Positions 26,960-36,271 of a stretch of DNA of 64,000 nucleotides are shown piece after piece (within the stretch, counting starts at the first letter, position 1; the number at the start of each line of letters is the position of its first letter). The DNA is taken from contig NW_019775047.1 of NCBI RefSeq assembly GCF_001039355.2, positions 80,387 to 144,386 of the forward strand, read 5' to 3'. Both the position numbers and the translations under genes were made by a program. The notes under the pieces are model-generated. The model saw only the letters and a program-made list of their open reading frames with translations. It ran no database searches and had not been told where the DNA came from. The DNA is from Lingula anatina. Taxonomy: Eukaryota > Brachiopoda > Lingulata > Lingulida > Lingulidae.

Positions 26960-27128
26960 ATATTTATTTTATTTTATTTATTTATTTATTTACTTATTTA
27001 TGAAGGGAGGGGTAGGTAGGGACAAATGGTGTTGATGGTTGGTGCAGGATGACAAAGCTGCACACATCCACACACATGCACACACACATATGCAAGCATG
27101 CATGTGCATGCACACACCTACGTGTACA
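26960..27128. repeat. (ATTT)n array and degenerate CA-rich stretch
   Basis: An ATTT/ATTTT array at about 26960-27000 is followed by a G-rich spacer and, at about 27060-27128, a degenerate CACA/TGCA stretch containing GCATGCATGTGCATGC, a near-palindromic alternating sequence. Confidence 0.85.
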
Positions 27129-27185
27129 CATATGCTATCCCAATACTCCTAATCCCACTTTAGGCAAATAAATGCCTGCCTGGTC

Positions 27186-27355
27186 CAGGGGCGGATTTAG
27201 GCCGTCTTCTGGGTCTTCCAGAAGACGGTCAGATTTTCAAGTTTACATTGACGGGTATCAAATTTTTTCTGTTGGAAGACGGTCAAAAAATGGAGGATGG
27301 ATCAACAAATATAATATGGAAGACTGTCAGAAAATATCTCTGTATCTGTCCAAAA
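27186..27355 (+). mobile_element. hAT-like non-autonomous element, copy 1
   Basis: The left terminus CAGGGGCGGATTTAGG matches a terminal type widely seen in hAT elements. Its body is shared with the inverted copy at 60236-60403 and, for the right end, with 46352-46425. Inside the left end a perfect 11-bp stem (CCGTCTTCTGG at 27202-27212, CCAGAAGACGG at 27218-27228) closes a 5-base loop. The word GAAGACGGTCA recurs at 27221, 27275 and, with one change, 27319, as expected of subterminal transposase-binding repeats. The right end is degenerate (TGTATCTGTCC instead of GGATCCGCCCCTG) and no target duplication is seen, so this copy is old or truncated. The 82-codon frame across it is not a gene. 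Confidence 0.72.
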
Positions 27356-28587
27356 GATATGAAATTCTCCATATTATGACAGGTGTCGAGGTAAACAACA
27401 AACATAATATATATCTGTGATGATTTTCTTGGTGCTTCTCCCAACCCCCACCCAATTTAGTGCTGATCAGTACCCTTTAATGTGCATGGTAATGATAGAA
27501 TTATGTAATAAAACAATGGCTATCTATTCAATCTGGACTCTTTAAGGAAACCACAAGGCAAAATATAGAAATATTAGAGTTAATGTATGTACGAATGAAT
27601 GAATGAACTTGTATATGATCAGTGACAAAATAAATGATATTTTCTAAGTTAAAAAGACAAAAAAGATATAAGTTTTACATAGCTAATATTAAAAATACTA
27701 ACAAAGCCATTTTCACTGAGGAAAAAAATAATAAAAAGAACTCTTTGTTTCACCTTCCTTATTAGCGTGAATTATTCCAATGTCTAAATAAAGATGTCTA
27801 GGGTTGAAATTGTTTCTTTACATAAGCTAAAACAATGACCATCTATTTCCCCCCCTGCAAGTCCTGTCTCCACGGTCTTGATGATATGTGCAAATAAGAA
27901 ATTAAAGGCCGGACACTGACCAGACCCGTAAGGTCCAACATTGACCAGAACAGGACATGAAGTTGATAAGGTTAATTGTCATTTTATTTAAACAACAGGT
28001 ATGTACAGTTAAGTAGTTCTTTTTGTTGCACTGTTTCTTGTGCAATGATGAATTAAAAAGTAAATAATTTTAAAAAACTCATTGGCAGAAAAACATGTTT
28101 TGTGTCTTCAGAAATGATTCACTTTTTTTTTTGCATTTGTTGCATATTTTTTTGACTCATGTTATCCATTTCAGAAAATATCAATTAAGGTTTATTAAAC
28201 AAATAAATGTAAATTATAAAAGAAACAGGCAGAGGAGAGGGGGGAGAGGGGAGGGGTGTCATAGAGGTTGCAGTCCAATAACTGGTAACAGACTAGGTAC
28301 AATTTCCATTCAAAGACTGAGAGAGTGGACACCCAGGAATGCTGACCACTGCCCACTTCATGGGTCATTCCTGACATAACTGTTTTCCCACTCTGTAATG
28401 AAGGGTGTAGCCAGATCAAAGTGACCAGTTGACCACATTAGGGGGCACCTGTTAATTAAGGGGCACCTGTGAAAGGTGATGATGGATAGACAGGATTTCA
28501 TTAGTTGGGTTGCTACATACTTTGCCATAGCTTGTAATGGGTTGTGTTCTGTTGTTGTTTTACAAATGGGAATGTGGAGATAGAATG
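27356..28587. other. Non-coding spacer between two mobile elements
   Basis: AT-rich sequence without a recognisable gene. Short frames near 28.1-28.6 kb on both strands overlap and have no domain. TGACCA words occur several times (for example near 27919, 27945, 28342, 28421 and 28428). Confidence 0.55.
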
Positions 28588-28590
28588 TTA

Positions 28591-28815
28591 AGACTCCGTT
28601 CACATGAAAAATCTATTTTATAAAAATCTATTTTCTATTCGCAGTATCTTGTGATCACTCTGAGCGCTGCCAAGAATTAATTACAGCTTTGGAAGTAACT
28701 GGCTCGCGCTACCAGTAATTACGCCGCAGGGTATTCAGGGCACAGACCGTGATCACAAGATACTGCAAATAGAAAATAGATTTTTAGAAAATAGTTTTTT
28801 CATGTGAACGAAGCC
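28591..28815. mobile_element. PIF/Harbinger-like MITE, family B
   Basis: A 225-bp element flanked by TTA on both sides (28588-28590 and 28816-28818). Its inverted ends are about 70 bp long: the left end begins AGACTCCGTTCACATGAAA and the right end in reverse complement begins GGCTTCGTTCACATGAAA. Both arms continue through repeated CTATTTT words to a shared AGTATCTTGTGATCAC. The short central loop contains CG-rich words. No coding capacity is present. The TTA duplication and the CGTTCACA terminal word fit PIF/Harbinger; the ends differ by one base in length, so the exact left boundary is uncertain by one position. Confidence 0.78.
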
Positions 28816-28856
28816 TTAGTGGAGCGGTGGTCATTTACAAAGGGGACAGGAGATAT

Positions 28857-28870
28857 GGGGGGGGGGAGGG
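28857..28870. repeat. Short G-rich run
   Basis: A G-dominated tract immediately right of MITE family B (GGGG with single A interruptions, about 28857-28870). It is low-complexity sequence with no further signal. Confidence 0.7.
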
Positions 28871-29089
28871 GGTTGGGGTGGAGAAGGTTCCGTTTAATGA
28901 GATAAGAAAAGTAGTCTCAAATTATCACACAAGTTGGACTTTTTTAAGAGGATCAGGCAAATATGTTAATAAATATTTGAATGAACTAATAATTGAAAAA
29001 TAAAAAAAAAAACAATAACAATTTAAAAATCTACAAAGGAGAGGAAAAAAAACATGGAAAATTAGCAGAATCTTGAATTGCAAAAAAAA

Positions 29090-29420
29090 AGCTCAATTTG
29101 GTCCTAAGTCAAGTCGCCCTGACCAGCAGCCAAAATGTCTCCAGATCTATTGGCTTTATTGATCTCCCAGTATTAAGCTCATTTAGGCATTTAGGTCATA
29201 ATTAGCAGTGGGCATTGTTGTCCTGAGTAAATTATCTGACCACTTGGGCTCGCAGTCTATTTGTCCACTGCCGTCCATTGTGTATCAAATCCCATACTGG
29301 AGGACCATGCTAAGGATTAGTATTTATTTGACCATTGTCTTGAAGGAGTTTCAAACAGCTTACGGGCAAATAACTGTACAAGCTTTGAGTGGTGCGTGGA
29401 GGGGGTTCACTATGGGAAAG
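29090..29420. promoter_or_regulatory. Candidate conserved non-coding block
   Basis: A low-repeat block of moderate GC. GTCATAATTAGCAGTGGGCA followed by TTGTTGTCC (about 29191-29222) juxtaposes a homeodomain TAATTA-type core and a Sox-like ATTGTT. GCTAAGGATTAGTA near 29308 contains a GGATTA (Otx/Pitx-type) core. Three TGACCA words (29123, 29239, 29327) fall inside it. The overlapping frames on the two strands have no domain. A regulatory role is inferred. Confidence 0.27.
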
Positions 29421-29685
29421 TAAGGAGAAACATTGTTGGTTTTGTCTCTGAAGGTGTTGTCTTTGCACAGTATTGTCAGCCGAAACCTCAGCATAGGCAA
29501 ACAATTATACAGGGATGAGACACAATTGGGCAGGGCTGAGACTTTAAAAGGGATAATGATGCTGTACTTAGTTATTTAAGATCTAAGAAGGTGATTTCTG
29601 ATTATTGTTCGGATTACTGGGTCTGGCTCGTGGATGGGATTATGGGGGCATATTGGATTTGTGACTCTACAGAATTCTTGTCTAA

Positions 29686-29899
29686 GGGCATATTCCCATA
29701 GATTTTAGATCGATCTATCCCCGTGGGGAGTCTCACCAGATTACTGTCAAATAATTCGGCTTAAATGTCCGTCCCGCCCACTACAAGCTGTAAGGGGGTA
29801 ATTAACTTTTGTGCCCGCTCGGCTGACAGCTATTTAGCGTGAACCCCCAGGAAGTTAGGTCGATCTAGGTGGATCGATCTAATCTCTGGGAATGGGGTC
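29686..29899. mobile_element. PIF/Harbinger-like MITE, family A copy 2
   Basis: A 214-bp element flanked by TAA (29683-29685 and 29900-29902); the flanking match extends to TCTAAG on both sides. The left end is GGGCATATTCCCATAGATTT and the right end in reverse complement is GACCCCATTCCCAGAGATTA. The interior matches copy 1 at 8471-8686 in the same orientation with scattered substitutions, including the shared words GGCTTAAATGTCCGTCCCGC and TTTAGCGTGAACCCCC. Having two complete copies confirms the boundaries drawn for the family. Confidence 0.82.
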
Positions 29900-30560
29900 T
29901 AAGGTCTGTGATAATATTACTTAACTGTAGGCAAATGCACCACAGAAATTGTGACTATGCATAAGACAAATGGAATTTTACATAAAGAAAATATTCAGGA
30001 CACATTTGAATTAAAACACTAATACTACCAGCTATCTACACTACAAAATATACTTATACCATCTCTGTTTCAAGAGGCGCAGAAGTTGAAGTAACTTCAA
30101 CTACCAGTGTAGCTAAGAAGGCAGAAAATTCATGGACAAAGTTGTTTGGACTGTCTATGAAGGCATTGGCTCCTGTGCTTTATGTCTGCAGCAAGTTTAG
30201 ACAACTCTGTGCAGTCGTCTATGGTCAGTTTGGTCAACAGATTATCAGGCTACATAAATGACCACTCAAGGACCGAAAATCTGTTGACTCTGTTCTTGAC
30301 TTCCTTAGAGTACCAGACATACTGCATACAGAGAATAGTTTTCCTCAATGACCATAAACCCCACACAAAAATGAGATGCTGAAGTTAACGTTCAGATTAC
30401 AGGAAAGAAAGATAAGAAAAAATCCTGCTTGATTCACGTAGAGGAAATGAACCCCATCAAATATACATAATTCTCACCTTACATGCAATCAACATAAACA
30501 AAACAATTATCTATGCTGCTTGACTGTCTGAGTGGCTTCCACAAGATCCTCTTCCAGTGA

Positions 30561-30596
30561 CTTGATTGCAATCAAGAGAAAGTAATTGCAATCAAG
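30561..30596. promoter_or_regulatory. Palindrome CTTGATTGCAATCAAG plus a third half-copy
   Basis: A perfect 16-bp palindrome occupies 30561-30576. Eleven bases further on, GCAATCAAG occurs again at 30588-30596, giving three copies of one 9-mer in 36 bp. The same 9-mer occurs elsewhere in the window at 24811, 34673, 58323 and 58376. It looks like a protein-binding palindrome, though no factor can be named with confidence. Confidence 0.4.
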
Positions 30597-30806
30597 CTGT
30601 CTAACAACAACAAGGTGAAGTAGTTAACTTTGATCATCACTTAATTGGGCACATTTCTTCCTGGCATTATAAATGTGATCACCTACTCTAAGAACAAAAT
30701 TGTCTAGAAAAGGGTCCATTCTGATTTAGATTCTCTGTCAATTTGCAAGTTGGGTCAAATATGGTGGTAAAAAGGCCTAGTTTTTTTTCTTTTCTTAAAA
30801 AAAGAT

Positions 30807-30819
30807 CCCCCCCCCCCCC
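30807..30819. repeat. C13 homopolymer
   Basis: An uninterrupted C run, followed by a second short C run. Confidence 0.93.
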
Positions 30820-31153
30820 ACCCCCAAGAAAAAATTCGAAATCGCTGGTTACAGGACTGAAGACCTACAAGAAAGTCTGACATTACCGGACTACCCAAGC
30901 ACACAAGATATGTGTGGTAACAGAACACAGATGGCTCTATGATAACATACCTGTGTTATTGAAGTGATGCAAGCCATGAGTTAACTTTAAGAGATCAAAG
31001 AAATGCGAGAACTAATCTTTCTGATAATGGGATAATGCTACAAATTCCTTACACATTTTGGTGTTATGTTGACCTGTGTGGAAGATATTTGGGATGTGTC
31101 GTGCACGTGTGCGTGTTGAAGTACAGGGGTGTAGTGTGCAGGAATGGCAACGC

Positions 31154-31231
31154 ATATGTGTATATGTGTGTGTGTGTGTGTGCATGTGTGTGTGTGTGTG
31201 TGTGTGTGTGTGGAGAGAGAGAGAGAGAGAG
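31154..31231. repeat. (GT)n(GA)n compound microsatellite
   Basis: Two GT blocks separated by GCAT are followed directly by a GA block of about 10 units. The histidine/threonine-rich and arginine/glutamate-rich frames over it are artefacts. Confidence 0.95.
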
Positions 31232-32577
31232 AAGGAGAGGGGGGTTAAGACATTCATGACACATTTTACCCTCTCCCCAGCATCCAAACATAAGTAAAAA
31301 TCATGGAACATCCAGTATCAACATGTATCAATAACCATTACATCAAACAAATCCTGTCATGCATATTGACACTTGAAATGTTTCTGATGGCTAACCAACA
31401 GCCTTGTCAATGATGAGAGAAAAGAACATCAATTGTGGCTCTAAACAACCCTTCATCAACAGATATCCAAACAGATCAATCTGTAATCGGGACAAAGTGT
31501 GTTTTTTTCTCCTCTGACAAATCACTGTCATTAACTATGATGGCTAACCAAGGATCACATCTTTTTGTGAGAAACAGCAGATCACGATCATCCTAATTGA
31601 ACAGAAATCATAAAAGATCAGTTCATTCCCAAATTATGTCTTTCTCTGACCAAACAAATCGGTGTCACATACACCAGGTATTAGCTCTGATAAGTGACCA
31701 TAGGGTCAGTTACTGGTGTCACATATCAAACTAAACTAAAACCACAGTTATTTCTCTTAACAATACGACCTCCCCACAAACCCTAGTGACAATTATTTGG
31801 ATGACGAGATCATTATTGAATACACAGCAAAGTATTTTGTGAAAAGGGGCACTGATGGTGATTTGGGTGCATCAAATATTCATATACTAGTATGTTCAGT
31901 GAAATATCTATCGGGTGGAGAGGGGGGAAAAGAGAGAAAGAAAAGGGGAACAAAACCAGGTGTCCAAAATCATGTCCATTGCAAGAAAAGAAATTGCATA
32001 AGATTCAGTCTCCTATTATGTGGCGTGGGTCAAAAGATCCGGCGGTTGGGGTTTGAAAATCATTGAAGTCTACCCATACTTTTCTTTCACTCTGGTGAAC
32101 GAAAATCCAGGGTATTGTGGTTTTAATGATACAAACATCTTTTTAGGCTCAAATTAATGTTTGCTTAGTTTGTATATTGGACAAATGACGATTTTTTTTT
32201 TAAGATGCCAGCCACTAGTTTAATTTTACTGTGAGAAGAGCCTTCAAGTCCAAGTATTGTTCTGCAATTTTTGCATTATACAATAACCAAAAGATTCAAA
32301 ATTTTAGCACAAAATAGTCTTCAGAGAATGAGATTTTGTCATAAAGTCAGTAAAAAAAATTCACAAAGAAAATAACGACCCATAGATCCCTTTGATGTCA
32401 TCCAATCTTAAAAAGTTAAGAGATTCTAAATCAAGATTATGGTATGAAAAATTGAAGAAAATGACATTAAGTCTGTTTGTTTGTGAATCCAATTTCCTGA
32501 ACAGAGTTAACTATGCCATGCACAACAATGGCTCATAAAAAAGCCCTCTTTTCATAAAACTTCTCTGTCATTTTGAA

Positions 32578-32782
32578 CAGGTGAGTTTTTGTGGTTATTA
32601 CATTACTGGCATGTACTAAAATGATTGTAAATAATGTACCCAACTTTCATGAAGTTGAACTCTTTCTGTATTACAGATTTTGCAATTTTGCATATATACA
32701 CTTAATGCTGATATTAACTTCAGGTTGTCAATGCAGTATCCATTTTTGATTGCTAAATGTAATAACCACAGAAACTCACCTG
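32578..32782. mobile_element. MITE-like element with 28-bp inverted ends, superfamily unassigned
   Basis: The left end (32578-32605) begins CAGGTGAGTTTTTGTGGTTA and the right end (32755-32782) in reverse complement begins CAGGTGAGTTTCTGTGGTTA. The arms agree at 26 of 28 positions by eye. The 149-bp interior is AT-rich, non-coding and contains the imperfect palindrome ACTTTCATGAAGTTG. No convincing target duplication is visible, so the element is either old, cut short in its flanks, or an inverted repeat of another origin. Confidence 0.6.
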
Positions 32783-33149
32783 CCAATCACATAATCACTT
32801 TAAACATTGCCCTGAAAAATACATTAATTGATCATTAAGTGCATTGAAAACTGGAAATAAATGCTTTGAGTCTCCAGCAAAAAACTATTTGGATCTGGGC
32901 TCTGCAAATTCTTATCAATTTCCTGAAAGCCATGAAATATTTAACCTTGATATCTGTTTCAGTTTTAACCACTGGTTAAGAGTCTTCTATACTGGTAGGG
33001 CAGGGATGTACAAAGTACAGAAACAAGACAGCGAAGGACACCGTTGCATCACAATTTCCCTAAATACACAACAACAGTTGGTGTTTGTCACAAATCGCAG
33101 ACAACGAGAAGTCAAAACAACACCTTGTATGGCCACACAGTGATCTCAA

Positions 33150-33560
33150 AGCAGTCCATAATCCACCAAAACTGACAAAACGTGTGCTAAATCCATATAA
33201 ATGATGAGCAGGTTTACGCCAAAATCCCTCCGTATCTTGCTCAAACAATAAAACTCGCCACTGTAGGACACTTGCTTCCTACGTACTCCTCAACTCCCGG
33301 GACTCCTTATCATTTCACATAACCAACTAGAATAGAACTCGAGCATTTTATCGTGGCATTTTTGGATAAAGACGTGACAAGTTAAATAAATGATACAATT
33401 TGGCCAAAACTCGATCATACTTTTAGCTAGGTAATCAGCACTCGGTGATCTTCATGATAAAATTGAAATCTCTGTAAGCTTGGTTAATCCAACTGGATGC
33501 CATTTCTCCAATTTGCTTAGAGAAAATAAAATTCAACACTTATCTTGGCTCAGAATCGAG
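33150..33560. promoter_or_regulatory. Candidate conserved non-coding block
   Basis: Simple-repeat-free sequence of moderate GC with words such as CCATATAAATGATGAGCAGG near 33193, AAACAATAAAACTCGCC near 33242 and CTAGGTAATCAGCACTCGG near 33427. There is no recognisable coding potential. Weak, texture-based call. Confidence 0.18.
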
Positions 33561-33956
33561 CACTGAACATGTTAAAATTACCTGAATTGCTGCTACTTTG
33601 ATCAATAAAATCTATGATGATTCTTATTTTTTTAGATAAAGGGACATTAGATTGAAATGTTTGTCAGGAAGGAATTTGTGTTACAATCAAATTCGACTTC
33701 ATTTTTGGATACAAAGCCTGACAAATTTAAATAACTTATATTAATAAAACCTATTGTTAGAATTTCTGGATGTTTCAGACACTTTTGTTTGTTTGGATAT
33801 GTGTAATCTTTTAAATAAGTCTATGTAACTCCAAGGTAAATATTTCAAACCTGTTTTTCACAATCTGGAAAAGATGTGAAACCGTTAACTTTTATGACTA
33901 TGCAACTGTTCGATTTGAAATGAAGTACAGACACACACACACACATACAATAAAAC

Positions 33957-33973
33957 AAAAAAAAAAAAAAAAA
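33957..33973. repeat. A17 homopolymer with adjacent (CA)n
   Basis: A short CA array (about 33931-33945) is followed by an A run at 33957-33973. Confidence 0.9.
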
Positions 33974-35706
33974 TCGTACACAAAAGTCACATGACAAGTA
34001 AATCTCATGTGACCTCTTTGAAAAATTTTACTCAAGAATGGCAAAAACAAATTTTATGTACACAACTGACCGAAAAATAAAGCAAAGTTGCAAAAATTGC
34101 TCATTGAAGCAGGCTTTATTTGCCACTCGACGCTAAAGCAGCCATCAGGTTCCAACTGTGAAAGCAAGTTAATCTGCAGATGACAACAAAACGTGGATGG
34201 CATGATGGGTAATTTTCTCCTCCTTTCACAAGAAAATTGCAACAAATTTTCACAAGGCTGTTTTATAAAGGGAAACATTTATTTCTGACTTGGTCCATGA
34301 TTGCTGAAGATTATTTTGCCTCCAGCAAATATTAAAAGGAACAGTTACAGAAAATCTTTCTTACTCCACCTCATAGGTTAAGAAAACTACTGAGACATTA
34401 AAATGCACTACACAAAGGGATGAGACAAAAAATCTATATTTAGACATAACAAAAATGAATTGAAGGAATAGTTCTTTTAAAGGGAATCAGTTAAACTTTT
34501 ATAACAAGTAATATGTATTAAATTTAAAGCTTCATGAACTTCAGTTACAGCATAAATTTTAGCTTACAGTAAAAACGTGAAAGAAAAAAACGTTATGTAA
34601 TTATGCAACAGTTTAACTAATGAACCCTTACCATAAGAGATAGGCTCACAGTGAAATTGTTTAAATAGGATTGCAATCAAGTCCCTCCATCCCAAGATCA
34701 GTGAAAAAACTGTTTATGATTTTTAAACCATAATGGCAACATAGCTAAGAACTTCCCATGTATATTTTCACGTGAAAGACACATCATTTGGACGTAAACA
34801 GTGATTTTTCATCCCATATCTTTTTCAGATGCTTAAAAATTGAATCATCTAATGTTTTCCTGTGGCCATAATTTTTACCTTTGATAAATTGTTGGAATAA
34901 TTTTAATTTGGATCTTGAAATAAATTGGTTTTGTGTGGAAAATGACAGATATAAATTAACAAAACCGTCCATTACCATTTTCCCGAAATAATTTTAATAG
35001 ATATATTAATACTGGACACAAAAAATCAAATAATTTCATAGGACTCAATGAAATTGATATAAATCAATCTTGTATCATTCACACATGGTATCCCTCTAAA
35101 TGACTGCTTGATCTGACCAATCCCAAGCCATCATTTATCACGAATAAATCCATTTTTCAAGTACCCAATTTAGATTCACAATCACAAAACCCCAACAAAA
35201 TGAATTCTTTGCATGCTGAGACAGCAACTTAATGATTAATCCTTTGACTCCAAACAATGCTAAAATGAAACCATAGCATGAAATCCTAATCAGAAAAACC
35301 CAATAGTAATACTAAATGATCCTTTTAACTTCAACAAAACCAAAAACATGACATCTTAATTAGTGACTTGTGCCACCCTTAAAGTCTCGTACATGTTTAA
35401 AAGCTTTAAGGTTCTCCCCTATAGGGAATATCTCAACTCAAGTTAGAGATGTGTGGGTAAAGGCACGAGGTGGTAGTATGTGATTACCTGCCTAATTCAA
35501 GATTTCTCAGATCCCAGAGGTACTGATTAAGGGTAAAAAGGGTGTAATTGTTTTCCAAATGGTGGCTACGTGCTACAATTGTGACACAGAGATGAAGTAC
35601 CGGGTTGACCTCTAGAGTAGGTTTATCATTCCTCCCTACTGGTCAGGGAGTAGACTTAATTTGTGGTGCAGAGATGTTGTCTCAATGTGCTAGTCAAGAT
35701 CTGTCT

Positions 35707-35707
<1 letters not shown>

Positions 35708-35788
<81 letters not shown>
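35708..35788. repeat. T81 homopolymer
   Basis: An uninterrupted run of 81 T, by far the longest homopolymer in the window. The two long phenylalanine frames across it are artefacts. It lies 160 bp left of the tandem duplication that ends in an A31 run. It could be a reverse-orientation retrotransposon tail, but I see no element body or target duplication; assembly error in length is possible. Confidence 0.95.
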
Positions 35789-35789
<1 letters not shown>

Positions 35790-35947
35790 TCAGCTATTTT
35801 GTATTGTCAAGCGAATTCTTCTTTTTACATCATTTTTTTGCAGTTGCATTTTCCCCATCATTCCAACTACCTCCATCTTTTCACCTTTCTCCATTTCTCT
35901 CGTCTATCCACTTATCCACCCAACCATTTTCCCACCTTCCCACTTAT

Positions 35948-36074
35948 CCACTCCCTCACCTAACACTCCTCACATCAGACTTTAAAATGACAGAGCTAAT
36001 ATCAACTGGAAACAGTGTGTTACAGTCATGTAACATTTATAATTTTACAAATAAGGGACAGAACAACATTTATG

Positions 36075-36108
<34 letters not shown>

Positions 36109-36236
36109 NCCACTCCCTCACCTAACACTCCTAACATCAGACTTTAAAATGACAGAGCTAATATCAACTGGAAACAGTGTGTTACAGTCATGTAACATTT
36201 ATAATTTTACAAATAAGGGACAGAACAACATTTATG

Positions 36237-36270
<34 letters not shown>
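35948..36270. repeat. 161-bp tandem duplication across an assembly N
   Basis: The unit beginning CCACTCCCTCACCTAACACT and ending in A31 occupies 35948-36108 and again 36110-36270, with a single N at 36109. By eye the two copies differ at one base (CTCACATC against CTAACATC). The near identity and the N at the end of a homopolymer point to an assembly join, in which overlapping contigs were placed end to end, rather than a biological duplication. Confidence 0.9.

Positions 36271-36271
<1 letters not shown>

Larger units (their letters stand above)
8690..27185. other. Non-coding tract, no gene recognised
   Basis: No coding exon or structural RNA gene is recognised in this 18 kb. Frames of up to 146 codons (24572-25012, minus strand) show no domain, and the short minus-strand frames near 13.0-13.5 kb overlap one another in different phases, as chance frames do. 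The tract contains microsatellites, a tRNA-like relic near 9.2 kb, and several blocks of balanced, low-repeat sequence listed separately. Confidence 0.6.
29903..32577. other. Non-coding tract, no gene recognised
   Basis: No exon or RNA gene is recognised. The tract contains the GCAATCAAG-type palindrome near 30.56 kb, a C run at 30807-30819 and a GT/GA array near 31.2 kb. Long minus-strand frames through the array (about 31012-31311) are repeat artefacts. Confidence 0.6.

Noticed and set aside
27172-27420. 82-codon frame with arginine/serine-rich text
   Set aside because: It lies within the hAT-like element; the inverted copy at 60236-60403 and the fragment at 46352-46425 repeat the same non-coding element sequence.
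29942-29975. Minus-strand word TGCATAGTCACAA resembling the start of a known conserved microRNA (miR-153)
   Set aside because: No complementary arm is present on either side to form a precursor hairpin. A 13-base match is expected occasionally when many microRNAs are compared.
31012-31311. Histidine/threonine-rich and arginine/glutamate-rich frames
   Set aside because: Direct translations of the GT/GA microsatellite.
35605-36079. Two long frames with polyphenylalanine
   Set aside because: They are open only because of the T81 run and extend into the assembly duplication.
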